Part shown: positions 19,947-30,559 of the stretch, one piece after another
Numbering within the stretch: position 1 is the stretch's first letter
How the letters are laid out: each line of letters begins with the position of its first letter
DNA from: CAVRCA01 sp963719345
GTDB lineage: Bacteria; Pseudomonadota; Alphaproteobacteria; Acetobacterales; Acetobacteraceae
Direction: 5' to 3'
Assembly: GCA_963719345.1 (NCBI GenBank)
Contig: CAVRCA010000005.1
Coordinates: 124,001 to 188,000, forward strand
DNA: 64,000 nucleotides
Program-made: the position numbers and the translations under genes
The notes under the pieces: generated by a model
Database searches by the model: none
What the model was told of the DNA's origin: nothing
Seen by the model: the letters and a program-made list of their open reading frames with translations, nothing else

Positions 19947-22908
19947 ATGGAAGAGACCGGCTCCATCCTGCCCGGCCGCTGGCCGCTGGCCCACGACGCC
20001 GCGGCGGCCCAGCGCCTGCGCGAGCAGTTCGCGGCCAAGGGACGCGCCGAGGCCCGGCTGGCCAGCCGCAGCGGGATGGCCGCGATGCTGGCGGCACTCG
20101 GCGGCAACTCTCCCTTCCTGGCCGACCTCGCCCTGCGCGAGACGGATGCGATCGCCGCCTTCGTCGAGCAGGGACCGGCGCCGCTCGTCCGGCAGGCGAT
20201 CGCGGCCGTACTGGACGTGCCCGCCACGGCCACGCGCGCCACGGTGGCGCAGCGATTGCGCCGCGCCAAGCGGGTGGTGGCGCTGGCCACCGCGCTGGCC
20301 GACATCGGCGGCGTCTGGTCGCTCGGGCAGGTGACGGAGGCGCTGACCGAGCTTGCGGACGCCGCGCTCGCGCTCGCGGTCGCCCATCTGCTGCGAACCG
20401 CCCATGCCGCCGGAGAGCTGCGCCTGCCGCGGCCTGAGGAGCCGGGACGGGGCAGCGGCTTTGCCGTGCTGGGCATGGGCAAGCTCGGCGCCCGCGAACT
20501 CAACTACTCGAGTGATGTCGATCTCATCCTGCTGTACGATCCCGGTGCGGGGGTATACACCGGCGACCCCGACGGGATCGGCGCCTGCTTCACACGTCTC
20601 GCCCGCGGCTTGGTTGCGCTGATGGAGGCGCGCGACGCCGAGGGCTACGTGTTCCGGACCGATCTGCGGCTGCGCCCCGATCCGGCCGCGACGCCGCCTG
20701 CGGTCGCCCTGAGCGGCGCGATCTCCTATTACGAAAGCATGGGGCAGAACTGGGAGCGCGCCGCGATGATCAAGGCGCGGCCGGTCGCCGGGGACATCGC
20801 CACCGGGGCGGCGTTCCTCCACGCCATCCGCCCCTTCGTGTGGCGGCGCGGGCTCGATTTCGCCGCGATGGCCGACATCCATGGCATGAAGCTGCGCATC
20901 GAGGCGCACCGGGCGGGCAAGCAGGGACGCGGCTTCGGCCGGGCCGAAGGGGACCCGCTCGCCCGCATCGCGGGGCACAACGTCAAGCTGGGCGCGGGCG
21001 GCATCCGGGAAATCGAGTTTTTGGCCCAGACACTTCAGATGGTGTGGGGCGGGCGGGACCCGGCGCTGCGGGTGCCGACGACGCTCGGCGCCTTGCGGTT
21101 GCTGACCAAGGCTGGCCACGTGCCGCCGGCGGCGGAGGCCGAGCTGGCCGATGCCTACCGTTTCCTGCGCGCCGTCGAGCACCGGCTGCAGATGGTGAAC
21201 GACCGCCAGGTTCATAGCTTGCCGGACCGACCGGCCGAGCTGGCGCGCTTCGCGACGTTCATGGGCTTCACCGAGCCGGTCGAGTTTGCAGAGAAGCTGC
21301 TCGGTCATCTCGCCCGGGTAAAGATGCGCTACGCCGAGGTGTTCGAGCTGATCCCCGACCTGTTGCCCGACGCCGGCCAGGTCGCCCAGCGGCTCGATTT
21401 CAGCGGCGTCGACGAGGCGCCGGAGCCGGCGGCCTCGGAACTGCGCGCGCTCGGCTTCGACAATGTCGGGCGGATCGTCGCCACCGTACGCGGCTGGCAG
21501 GCGGGGCGGGTCCGCGCCCTGCGCTCCGACCGGGCGCGCGACCTGATGGCCCGCATGTTGCCCGGCGTGCTGGCCGCCCTCGGGCGGCAGCCGCAGCCGG
21601 ACGTGGCGTTCGGCCGCTTCGAGGCGTTCATCGGCCAGCTGCCCGCCGGCGTGCAGATCCTGTCGCTGTTCCAGCGCAACCCGACCCTGCTCGAGCGGGT
21701 GGCGGCGGTGCTCGGGGCGGCGCCGAGCCTGGCCGACCATCTCGCACGCCACCCGGCGGCGCTGGATGGCCTGCTCTCGCCCGAGCAGGAGACGGCGGAT
21801 CCCGGCCGGCTGATGCGGGCGCGGCTGGCCGGGACGGCTCGCCCGCTGGAGGAGGCGATCGCCACCATCCGCCGCACCGTGCGCGAGGAGGATTTTTCCG
21901 TCTCGGTGGCGACGATGGAGGGGCGGCTCGACACCAACGAGGCAGGCCTGCGCCGCACCGCCCTGGCCGACGCCGCCCTGACCGCGCTGCTGCCGCGCGT
22001 GCTTGCCGATTTCGCCGAGCGCTATGGCCGAGTCCGCGGCGGGGCGATGGCGGTGGTCGCGATGGGCAAGGCGGGCGGGCGCGAGATGATGGCCGGCTCC
22101 GACCTCGACCTGATGCTGATCTACCACCATCCCGATCGCGTGCAGGAGAGCCTAGGTGCGCGGCGGATGGCGGCGAGCCAATGGTTCATTCGCGCGGTCC
22201 ACGCCTTCGTCGCGGCGCTGACGGCGCAAGGAGCGGACGGGCCGCTCTACGCCGTCGACATGCGGCTGCGGCCATCCGGCAACAAGGGACCGGTTGCCGT
22301 CTCGCTGGCGGCGTTCCGTCGCTATCACGCCGAGTCCGCCTGGACGTGGGAGCGGCTGGCGCTCACCCGCGCCCGCGTCGTCGCCGGTCCGCCGGCGTTG
22401 CGCGCCCGCATCGAGGCGGCGATCGTGGAGGCTGTGGCCCGGGCCGGCGACGCCGCGCGCGTCCGCGCCGACACGGCCACCATGCGGACCCGCCTGGCGC
22501 GCGAGCTTCCCGGCGTCAAGCCGTGGGACGTCAAGCACCGGGCCGGCGGCCAGATGGAGGTCGAGTTCATCGCGCAAGCCCTGCAGCTCATCGCGGCGCG
22601 CGAACGGCCTGAGCTGCGCTCGCCGACCAGCCGGATCGCGTTCGCGAACCTCGCCGGGGCCGGGCTGTTGCCGCGGGAGACGGCGGCTCGCCTGGTCCGG
22701 GCGGACCATCTGTGGCGCACCGTCCAGGGCATGCTGCGCATCACGGTCGGGCGGGAACCGCCGGCCAAGCTGCCTGAGGCGTCGACGCTGCCGCTGCTTG
22801 CGGCAACCGGCGCGGTTGACCTCCGCGCGGCTGCACGCCACGATGGAAGAGACGGCACGTGAGGTGCGGGCGGCGTTCGTCGAGCATGTGGGGGAGATCG
22901 GAGCATGA
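19947..22908 (+). CDS. glnE: Glutamine-synthetase adenylyltransferase/adenylyl-removing enzyme GlnE (one frameshift at the 3' end)
   Basis: Bifunctional nitrogen-control enzyme that adds and removes AMP on glutamine synthetase. It has two nucleotidyltransferase domains. The first has VLGMGKLGARELNYSSDVDL (Gly-Ser/Ser...Asp-x-Asp), the second VVAMGKAGGREMMAGSDLDL, each followed by a helical domain; KARPVAGD and RAGGQMEVEFIAQAL are further GlnE blocks. An extra G at about 22831 (GCGCGGCTG) shifts the frame; without it the protein ends normally HATMEETAREVRAAFVEH at TGA 22906-22908. About 986 residues, normal. It overlaps the peroxiredoxin gene by 4 bases (ATGA). Confidence 0.92.
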
Positions 22909-23372
22909 GCATAGCGGAGGGGGACGCGGCCCCCGACTTCACGCTGCCGGCGAGCGGCGGCCGGACCGTCGGCCTCGACGCCCTGCGGGGCAAGCCGTTC
23001 GTCCTGTATTTCTACCCCAAGGCCGATACGCCCGGCTGCACGACCCAGGCCTGCGCGTTCCAGGAGGCCTTGCCGCAGCTCGGCGCCATGGGGGTCGACG
23101 TGATCGGCGTCTCGCGCGACCCGATGAAGCCGATCGAGAAGTTTGCCGAAAAATACAAGCTTCGTTTTCCGCTCGCCTCCGACGAGGAGGGGCGGGTCGC
23201 CGAGGCCTACGGGACGTGGGTGGAGAAATCCATGTACGGGAAGAAGTACATGGGGATGGAGCGCACCACGTTCCTGATCGACGCCGAGGGGAAAGTGGCC
23301 AAGATCTGGCGCAAGGTAAAGGTGGACGGCCACGCCGTCGCCGTCATGGCGGCGGCCAAGGCGCTAGGCTGA
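22905..23372 (+). CDS. bcp: Thiol peroxidase, Bcp/PrxQ type peroxiredoxin
   Basis: A 155-residue thioredoxin-fold peroxidase that reduces hydroperoxides. The peroxidatic Cys is in YPKADTPGCTTQACAFQE; the second Cys five residues on (GCTTQAC) is the resolving position typical of the alpha-helical PrxQ class. Other blocks are DFTLPASGG and VIGVSRDPMKPIEKF. It starts within the glnE stop (ATGA), so it is translationally coupled to glnE, an arrangement common in this order. Confidence 0.93.
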   Translation: MSIAEGDAAPDFTLPASGGRTVGLDALRGKPFVLYFYPKADTPGCTTQACAFQEALPQLGAMGVDVIGVSRDPMKPIEKFAEKYKLRFPLASDEEGRVAEAYGTWVEKSMYGKKYMGMERTTFLIDAEGKVAKIWRKVKVDGHAVAVMAAAKALG

Positions 23373-23404
23373 GTCTGGGCGGGCACGGATTTCGTTGCGC
23401 TATG

Positions 23405-23432
23405 TTGACAAGTCTGCTTGGCTGCATGTAGT
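23405..23432 (+). promoter_or_regulatory. Candidate sigma-70-type promoter of solenoid gene B
   Basis: A consensus -35 hexamer TTGACA at 23405-23410 is followed after 16 bases by TGTAGT (23427-23432), a weak -10. It lies 33 bases before ATG 23465 in a locally AT-richer stretch. Only the -35 is convincing. Confidence 0.35.
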
Positions 23433-23464
23433 TGTGATACCGAATAGAACGGTAGAGAAATCCC

Positions 23465-24394
23465 ATGACGACCGAAACGTGGTCTGGCGGCGCTGGCCGC
23501 TTCAACGATCCGAACAACTGGTCGCCCGCCGGAGTGCCGCAGCCAGGCGACACCGCGGTCGTCGAGGCCGGCACGGTAAAGTTTCGTGGCGAGGCCGTGC
23601 ATGGGGTGGTGTTCTCCCTCCAGGGAACCTCGTCGGACAACCCGGTGGTTCTCGATCTGCGGAACACCTGGCTCGACTCCGATCTCACGGAGCCGTATCT
23701 CGGCCTCGGTGGGCCGAGCTATTACACGGATATCAAGGTGTCCGGCGTCGTGCTCAGCACCGGCGACATCACCTTCAGTCCCCGCTACTCCCCTGGGTTC
23801 ACCACAATGGAGCTCCGCCACGACAGCGCATTCGTGAATGCGGGCACGATCAACACCGGGACCACATGGGACGTGAACCCATCCGGCAGCAACACGCTCT
23901 TTGTCAACGCCGGCACGGTTTCTGTATCCAACCAGACGCGCGTGAACGTGCCGGTGACGGGCGGGGGCGAGTTCGACGTGCAAGGGACCCCCATTGCGGG
24001 CGCCACCCTTGAGTTCGGCGATCGCGCCAGTGCCGACGTCACCGTCAACCTCGTCGGGTTCAACGGCAGTCTGGTCCTGGACCACCCGGCGGAGTTCCTG
24101 GGCGGCATCCATCTCAACGCCGCCAACTATCAAGAAGAGGAATTCATCGGGCTACCCAACGACAACGTTAACTCCGTCAGCTTCGCCGACAACAAGCTGA
24201 GCCTGTTCGGCGCCGACGGCTTGATCGCCAAGCTGAACGTCATCGGCGACTATCAGACCAGCGAGTTCGGCGTAAGCAGCAGGGCGGGCGGGGGAACCGA
24301 GATCACCTACGCGATCCCGTTCGTGCCCCCCGGCGCGGCGGCGGCGGCGACGATCGATCAGGGCGGCATGCCGGCACCCTTGTTGCAGACCTGA
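23465..24394 (+). CDS. Beta-solenoid-like protein, paralog B (autotransporter passenger-like)
   Basis: A 309-residue protein from ATG 23465. It opens MTTETWSGGAGRFNDPNNW and PAGVPQPGDTAVV, the same pattern as paralog A at 14868-15800 and as many beta-helix passenger domains. The body is made of short Gly/Asn/Thr-rich strands (NAGTINTGTTWDVNPSGSN, NAGTVSVSNQTRVNVPVTGG), and HPAEFLGGIHL matches the RPSEFLGSVAGL block of A. It ends in an Ala/Pro/Gly-rich tail. No signal peptide or translocator domain is seen. The segment is less GC-rich than its neighbours. Function unknown; secreted or surface location is inferred from the fold type. Confidence 0.6.
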   Translation: MTTETWSGGAGRFNDPNNWSPAGVPQPGDTAVVEAGTVKFRGEAVHGVVFSLQGTSSDNPVVLDLRNTWLDSDLTEPYLGLGGPSYYTDIKVSGVVLSTGDITFSPRYSPGFTTMELRHDSAFVNAGTINTGTTWDVNPSGSNTLFVNAGTVSVSNQTRVNVPVTGGGEFDVQGTPIAGATLEFGDRASADVTVNLVGFNGSLVLDHPAEFLGGIHLNAANYQEEEFIGLPNDNVNSVSFADNKLSLFGADGLIAKLNVIGDYQTSEFGVSSRAGGGTEITYAIPFVPPGAAAAATIDQGGMPAPLLQT

Positions 24395-24529
24395 CGGGTT
24401 CCAACGCGGGCGCTCCCGGCGCGAACTAGGCAAACCCTTGCTCGATCAGATGAGCGCCGTGAAGCGTCTAGGGCCTTACTCCGATGCCAGGAGCGTAGAG
24501 CGGCATCTGGGTGTATCGCACTTCCCTGA

Positions 24530-25510
24530 TTAAGCCGCTCGCCACGCCGGCCGGCGCCGGCGGCGGACGGCGGCGAGGAGGACCACCGCGAGCCCGGCCA
24601 GCAGCACCCAGCCGGCCGGGCGGGGCGGGTACTCGAGGTCGAAATTGGCGGCCAACACCCGGCTCGCCGGGATGTGGGTCGCCAGCGCATACCACGCATA
24701 CTCAAGGCCCGCGGTGGCGGCGGCGGCAGCGGCGGCTAGTGGAGCCAGCACCAGCGGCCGACTCCGCCAATCCGTCGGCAGCAGCCGCCACAGCATCAGC
24801 CAGACGAACAGCCCCATCATCAGCGTCGCCTCGCTGATGTTCGCCTTCGATTGCAGCGTGGCGTGGATCACGGCCAGCACGCCGACCGGATAGGCGAGCC
24901 GGTGCAGCCGGTTCCAGTTCTTGCCAAGCCGGCGCACTGCCGCATCCGTCGAGGTCGCCCCGAGCGCCGCCAAGCCGAGCAACGCCACGAAGCCGATCGT
25001 CAGATAGAACCGGTGCAGGATTTCCTCGCCGACATGCAGCAGACGCCCGTTCTGGTCCACCACGTAGAGGCTGAGATGGGCCAACCCGTAGGCGAGGGCC
25101 GTCACCCCGATCATCCGACGCACCAGCAGGATGCGCGGCCAGTCCAGCACCGCCCGCGCCGGGCTGACCGCGAGCGAGACCAGCAGCAGGCGGATGGTCC
25201 AGAGGCCGGTGCCATGGATCAGGGCGTTCACCTGGCGCGCGCCCAGCGCGTCGGCGGCCAACTGGCCGGCGAGCACCAGGCCCGGAACGAACAGGGCGAC
25301 GAAGACCGCCAGCTTGAACGTCGAGAGCCGGCCCGCCCGGTCGCGCCACGGCAGCTTGGCCGGGCGCTTCCGGGCCGGACGCCTGACCGTCGCCTGTGGT
25401 GCGTCGGGGCTCACCGCGCCGGCCGGACCGGCAAAAGCGGCGGCGCCCGGTGGCCAATCGCGGCCATCATCGCTTGCTCGGTGCGGACTCGGTCGATCGG
25501 CGGAGGGCAT
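24530..25510 (-). CDS. MsrQ/YedZ-like ferric-reductase-fold heme membrane protein
   Basis: About 326 residues. It has a long hydrophilic N-terminus (~65 residues) and then six membrane helices of the ferric-reductase-like family. Heme-ligand His residues are seen in TALAYGLAHLSLYVV, HRLAYPVGVLAVIHATLQ and NALIHGTGLW; NWNRLHRLAYP is the MsrQ signature. MsrQ passes electrons to the periplasmic methionine-sulfoxide reductase MsrP. No msrP gene is in the window, so the partner must be elsewhere or differ. The ATG at 25510 overlaps the upstream gene by 44 bases; a GTG at 25414 would remove the overlap and shorten the odd N-terminus, and may be the true start. Confidence 0.75.
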   Translation of the reverse strand: MPSADRPSPHRASDDGRDWPPGAAAFAGPAGAVSPDAPQATVRRPARKRPAKLPWRDRAGRLSTFKLAVFVALFVPGLVLAGQLAADALGARQVNALIHGTGLWTIRLLLVSLAVSPARAVLDWPRILLVRRMIGVTALAYGLAHLSLYVVDQNGRLLHVGEEILHRFYLTIGFVALLGLAALGATSTDAAVRRLGKNWNRLHRLAYPVGVLAVIHATLQSKANISEATLMMGLFVWLMLWRLLPTDWRSRPLVLAPLAAAAAAATAGLEYAWYALATHIPASRVLAANFDLEYPPRPAGWVLLAGLAVVLLAAVRRRRRPAWRAA

Positions 25511-26117
25511 TCAGGAGATCCGTGTTCCGGTAGCCTGTGGGTGGCAGGAACAGGTTCGCCGCAAGCGGGCGGTACGTTACCGCCTCGGCCTCCAGATGGC
25601 CGCTGCCGTAGCGAGGATCGCGGCCCTCGGCCCGCAGCACGACGCCGTCCAGGGTCTCGCAGATCCGCCCGTCCTGCCCCTGCGGCCCCTGCACCGCCCA
25701 GACGACGCAGGACAGGCCGGCGACCCGGTCGTCCCCCTGCCGGGTGAACCGCATCCGGTCGTTGAGCAGCAGATCGTCGGCGATCTCCGACCACCCCGGC
25801 ACCTCCATGGTGGTCCGCAGCTTGTCCAAAACCATGATTGCGCGGTCCGCTGCGGGATCGACCAGGACGTATCCCGGCATGCCGGCGGGCTCGACGCGCA
25901 GCTTGCCGCCAGCCGAGAGCACCCGGACGGCGGCCGTTCCATGCCGGCGTCCGGGCTCATCCCGCTCGCCTGCCGGGGCACGGGAAGTCGCCTGCCCCTC
26001 CACGCGGTATTCGACCACGACGTCCCGGGTCGGCGTCAGCGGCGGACGGTTCTGGGACTGCACGGCGCCGGCCCATCCGGCCGCGAGCAGTGCGAGCAGC
26101 GTCGTCCGTGTCCTCAC
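25467..26117 (-). CDS. Predicted periplasmic protein, DUF4412-like
   Basis: A 216-residue protein. The GTG start at 26117 overlaps the aat stop (GTGA). It has a signal peptide (RTRTTLLALLAAGWAGAVQS) followed by a beta-rich domain: TRDVVVEYRVEGQ, GKLRVEPAGMPGYVLVDP and a Met-rich hydrophobic strand AIMVLDKLRTTMEV. This resembles DUF4412-type periplasmic proteins related to LolA/LolB folds, though the assignment is weak. Conserved Cys residues in LSCVVW and GRICETLDG could form a disulfide. Function unknown. Confidence 0.5.
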   Translation of the reverse strand: MRTRTTLLALLAAGWAGAVQSQNRPPLTPTRDVVVEYRVEGQATSRAPAGERDEPGRRHGTAAVRVLSAGGKLRVEPAGMPGYVLVDPAADRAIMVLDKLRTTMEVPGWSEIADDLLLNDRMRFTRQGDDRVAGLSCVVWAVQGPQGQDGRICETLDGVVLRAEGRDPRYGSGHLEAEAVTYRPLAANLFLPPTGYRNTDLLNALRRSTESAPSKR

Positions 26118-26799
26118 GCCGGGAGGCAGGCGGCGGCGTCCGCCCGTCCGGCCATGGCGCGGATTTCCGCCCGCAGATCGGCGGCCGGTGGTGCGGAAAG
26201 CCAGCGCGCCGGCACCTCGACCGCGGCCGCGAGCAAAGCCTTGTAGTCGTCCCGCGCCACCTCGGTGGTGCCGAACTGCGCGAGGTGGCTGGTGACGAAC
26301 TGGGTGTCGAGCAGTCGGTAGCCGCCGAGGCGCATGCGCGCCACCAGGTGGACCAGGGCCACCTTGGAGGCGTCGCGGACCGTGCTGAACATGCTCTCGC
26401 CGAAGAACACGCCGCCCACCGCCACGCCGTAGAGGCCACCGACCAGGCGCCCGTCCTGCCAGCACTCGACCGAGTGCGCATGGCCGAGCCGGTGCAACTC
26501 GCCGAACAGCGCCTCGATCTGGGTGTTGATCCAGGTGTCCTCGCGGCCGGGGGCGGCGGCGGCGCAGCCGGCGATGGTGGCGGCGAAATCGCGGTCCGCC
26601 GTGACCTCGAATCGTCCGACACCACGGTCCGATACAGCCGGCGGGACAGGTGGAACCCGTCGAGCGGCAGGATGCCGCGGCGCTCCGGGTCGAGCCAGTA
26701 GAGACGGTCGCCGCGCCGGGTCTCCGCCATCGGGAACAACCCGTGCCGGTAGGCCCGCAGCATCAGCTCCGGCGTGATTTGGACGACCCGCCGCGACAT
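26114..26799 (-). CDS. aat: Leucyl/phenylalanyl-tRNA--protein transferase (one frameshift)
   Basis: Adds Leu or Phe to proteins with N-terminal Arg/Lys, marking them for ClpS/ClpAP. The N-terminal frame from ATG 26799 has ELMLRAYRHGLFPMAE and the WLDPERRGILPL block. A missing base near 26618 shifts the frame; past it come EALFGELHRLGHAHSVECW, GLYGVAVGGVFFGESMFS and RLLDTQFVTSHLAQFG, all Aat signatures, to the stop at 26114. Length ~228 residues, normal. Coupled to the downstream periplasmic protein gene by GTGA overlap. Confidence 0.9.
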
Positions 26800-26856
26800 C
26801 CGCCTATCCTGCGCTCCAGACCGGGCTGATCGAAAAGACCGGATTGATGAAAAACT

Positions 26857-28201
<1,345 letters not shown>

Positions 28202-28205
28202 CGCC

Positions 28206-28688
28206 CTATTCCAGGATCATCAGGACCTCGCCGTACTCCACGGGACCGCCGGAGACCACCAGGATCTGGGACACGGTGCCGGATCGCGGCGCCTTGATCT
28301 GGTTGAACGTCTTCATCGCCTCGATGAGCAGCACGGTCTGTCCCGCGGTGACGGTCTGGCCGACGGTGACGTAGTCCAGCGCGCCCGGCTCGGGGGCGCG
28401 ATACACCACGCCAACCATCGGACTGACGATCGCCCCCGGATGCTGGCTCAGGTCGGCGAGCAGCGGGGCGGCCGGGGCGCCGCTGCCGGCGATGCGAGCC
28501 GAGCCGGTTCCATCCGGGCCGGCCGCGGCATGGCCCGGCGCGGTGAAGGGGGTCGCCACCGGCGCGGGCGTACGGGCGACCCGGATCCGGCTGTCCTTCC
28601 CGGCGATCTCGATCTCGGTCAGCCCGGTCTCGGTCAGGATGGCGGCCAACTTGCGGACGGCGTCCGCGTCGAACGGTGTGCCGGTCAT
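28206..28688 (-). CDS. accB: Biotin carboxyl carrier protein AccB
   Basis: A 160-residue carrier of acetyl-CoA carboxylase. The N-terminal helix region (AVRKLAAILTETGLTEIEI) is followed by an Ala/Pro-rich linker (about residues 40-75) and the biotinyl domain with the modified Lys in LLIEAMKTFNQIKA. The MKxFN variant rather than MKMxN is usual in alphaproteobacteria. It is translationally coupled to the upstream aroQ (ATGA overlap) and followed by accC. Confidence 0.95.
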   Translation of the reverse strand: MTGTPFDADAVRKLAAILTETGLTEIEIAGKDSRIRVARTPAPVATPFTAPGHAAAGPDGTGSARIAGSGAPAAPLLADLSQHPGAIVSPMVGVVYRAPEPGALDYVTVGQTVTAGQTVLLIEAMKTFNQIKAPRSGTVSQILVVSGGPVEYGEVLMILE

Positions 28689-29146
28689 GGTGTCCCCGCC
28701 AGCAAGTCGGCCATCGCAGTGAGCGCCAGCGCGTAGCCGCGAATGCCCAGCCCGCAGATCACGCCGACCGCCGCCTTGGAGACGAAGGAGTGCTGCCGAA
28801 ATTCTTCGCGCCGGTGGATGTTGGTGACATGCACCTCAATCACCGGCAGCTCGACGGCCAGCAGCGCGTCCATCAGGGCGATCGAGGTCGTCGTGTAGCC
28901 GGCCGGATTGACCACGATGCCGGCCGCCCGGCCGCGGCACTCCTGCACCCAGGAGACCAGCTCGCCCTCACCGTTGCTCTGGCGGAAGTCGATCGCGAGA
29001 CCAAGCGCCTCGGCCGCCTCGGCACAGAGCTGCTCGACGTCATCGAGGGTGCCCCGCCCGTACATCGCCGGCTGGCGCAGGCCGAGCATGTTCATGTTCG
29101 GCCCGTTCAGGACAGCGACCAGCGGCAACGGTTGAGCCAGCGACAT
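28685..29146 (-). CDS. aroQ: 3-dehydroquinate dehydratase type II (first copy)
   Basis: Dehydrates 3-dehydroquinate to 3-dehydroshikimate in the shikimate pathway; dodecameric flavodoxin-like enzyme. 153 residues from ATG 29146. LNGPNMNMLGLRQPAMYG carries the catalytic loop with Arg and Tyr, FRQSNGEGELV and NPAGYTTTSIAL line the active site, and His of IEVHVTNIHRREEFR is the general acid. The aroQ-accB-accC order is widespread in alphaproteobacteria, so this is most likely the housekeeping copy. A second copy is at 47339-47788. Confidence 0.94.
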   Translation of the reverse strand: MSLAQPLPLVAVLNGPNMNMLGLRQPAMYGRGTLDDVEQLCAEAAEALGLAIDFRQSNGEGELVSWVQECRGRAAGIVVNPAGYTTTSIALMDALLAVELPVIEVHVTNIHRREEFRQHSFVSKAAVGVICGLGIRGYALALTAMADLLAGTP

Positions 29147-29186
29147 GCTGCCGCCTAGCATAGCCAGGCGCGCGGGTCCAAGCGGT

Positions 29187-30236
29187 TCAGTCCTCGGCGA
29201 CGTGATCGGCGACATAGGCGCCGCGCCGCCCAAGCGGCCGGGGCGGTCCCTCCGTACTATCGCGCGTGGTCTGCAGCTCCAGCTCGGAGTTCAGCTCGGC
29301 GCCGAGCAACACGGCGTAGAACGTGACCCAGAACCACATCATCACGGCGACCACCGTGCTGAGCGGCCCGTAGGTCGCGTCGTAGTTGGCGATGTCGTTG
29401 ACGTACAGGGTGAAGATGGCGGAGGCGAGCAGCCACAACACGGTCGCCAAGGTCGAGCCCGGGGTCACCCAGGTCCAGCGCGCCTGCCGCCGGGATGGGC
29501 CGAACCGGTAGAGCAGCGACAAGGCCAGCATCACGAAAACCAAGAGCACGGCCATGCCGCCGACCCGCAGCGTGACGGCGGCATGGCCCGACAGGCCGAC
29601 GAACGAGATTGCGACGGGGAGAAACACGAGCACCGAGATCGCGAACACCGCTTCCAGGACCGCGCACAAGGTCAGTCCGAAGGCGGTGAGCTGGAAACGC
29701 AAGATGTTACGCCCCTCGCGTTCCTCGTAGGCGATGTTCAGGGCGGAGATCATCGATTTCGTCGCCGTCGTGGAACTCCACAGCGCGATGCCGGTGCTGA
29801 TCAGCAGCCCGAGCCCGAGCGCCTGGTGACCCTGCGCCACCAGTTGCTGCACCCGGTTGGAGACCAGCGTGAACAAGGCGGGCGGCACAAGACGCGAGAG
29901 CACCTGTAGCTGCGGCTCGACGGTCGCCGGATCGAAGGCGAGGCCATAGACGAAGATCAGCATCGTAATGGCGGGAAACAGCGCGAGCGTGGACCAGAAC
30001 GCGCAGCCGGCCGCGACCAACGAGATCCGGTCCGACATCGCTTCCCGCACGGTTCGCCGGATCACCGCCTTCCAGCCCGGCCATGGGATTTCGCCCGGCG
30101 TGTTGGCACGCCGGCCCAGCCGCTCGGCTGCCGGCTCAAGGGCGACCTCGACCGCGGCGCGGCCCTCGGCGGTGTCGTGGCGCTCGGGGATTTCGTCGAC
30201 GGCCGGCGCCTGCGGCGCGTCCTGAGCGGTCGGCAC
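29187..30236 (-). CDS. YihY/BrkB family inner-membrane protein
   Basis: A 349-residue protein with a ~55-residue cytosolic N-terminus and six membrane helices. Family blocks are SLVAAGCAFWSTLALFPAI (the conserved 'AAxAFY' region, here AGCAFW), ALWSSTTATKSMISALNIAY with the YE of AYEERE, and NYDATYGPLSTVVAVMMWFW near the end. YihY/BrkB proteins were once taken for RNase BN; their real function is unknown, with export or envelope roles suggested. It is divergent from the ornithine decarboxylase gene. The GTG at 30236 is the upstream-most start; a later start is possible. Confidence 0.85.
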   Translation of the reverse strand: MPTAQDAPQAPAVDEIPERHDTAEGRAAVEVALEPAAERLGRRANTPGEIPWPGWKAVIRRTVREAMSDRISLVAAGCAFWSTLALFPAITMLIFVYGLAFDPATVEPQLQVLSRLVPPALFTLVSNRVQQLVAQGHQALGLGLLISTGIALWSSTTATKSMISALNIAYEEREGRNILRFQLTAFGLTLCAVLEAVFAISVLVFLPVAISFVGLSGHAAVTLRVGGMAVLLVFVMLALSLLYRFGPSRRQARWTWVTPGSTLATVLWLLASAIFTLYVNDIANYDATYGPLSTVVAVMMWFWVTFYAVLLGAELNSELELQTTRDSTEGPPRPLGRRGAYVADHVAED

Positions 30237-30299
30237 ACTCTTTCTCCGTCACTATCGGCGGGGCGGTCGCCCCAGAAACGAACCGTCGGTAAAAGCCAT

Positions 30300-30536
30300 G
30301 GTTGCGGCCACGTGCCAACCCGGCCGGCGAGGCTTTTTACGCCTGCGGCGTGGGCGCGCCCACATTTCTACTTGCACCTGGGGGTGGGGGGTCTTATGTG
30401 GCCCCCCTACGCAGCAACGCACGTGCCTCTGGCCCTTGTGGTTACGCAACGACGTCAAGCGTTCTGGCAATCGTCTAGGTCGCTGGTTCGTTCGACCGTT
30501 TCGTCAACTCCGTCCGCCGCCTCGCTCAGGCGGACG
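30300..30536 (+). ncRNA. Structured 5' leader of the ornithine decarboxylase gene, candidate speF element
   Basis: The 323 bases between the divergent YihY and decarboxylase starts hold no gene but several helices. There is a 14-base palindrome GTGGGCGCGCCCAC (30350-30363), a GGGGGG/CCCCCC stem (30386-30391 with 30402-30407), and an 8-bp stem CGTCCGCC/GGCGGACG (30511-30518 with 30529-30536) directly before TTTT. Unusually AT-containing stretches such as CACATTTCTACTTGCACC stand out in this GC-rich genome and suggest constraint. A leader called speF (Rfam RF00518) is known upstream of just this type of decarboxylase gene in alphaproteobacteria. Identity with it is inferred from position and structure, not from an alignment. 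Confidence 0.45.
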
Positions 30537-30540
30537 TTTT
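30511..30540 (+). terminator. Intrinsic-terminator-like hairpin, possible attenuator before speF
   Basis: Perfect 8-bp stem CGTCCGCC/GGCGGACG with a 10-base loop, followed at once by TTTT (30537-30540). It ends 19 bases before the ATG at 30560 and just before the ribosome site GGGGGAGG (30543-30550). A terminator so close upstream of a start codon suggests attenuation by the leader, or alternatively a stem that restricts ribosome access. Confidence 0.55.
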
Positions 30541-30559
30541 GTGGGGGAGGCCCGGTGCG

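Noticed and set aside
17536..20334. Very long plus-strand open frame (over 900 codons) opposite the AsmA-like gene
   Set aside because: Arg/Gly/Ala-rich composition without any domain; antisense shadow typical of GC-rich DNA. The minus-strand gene has clear family features.
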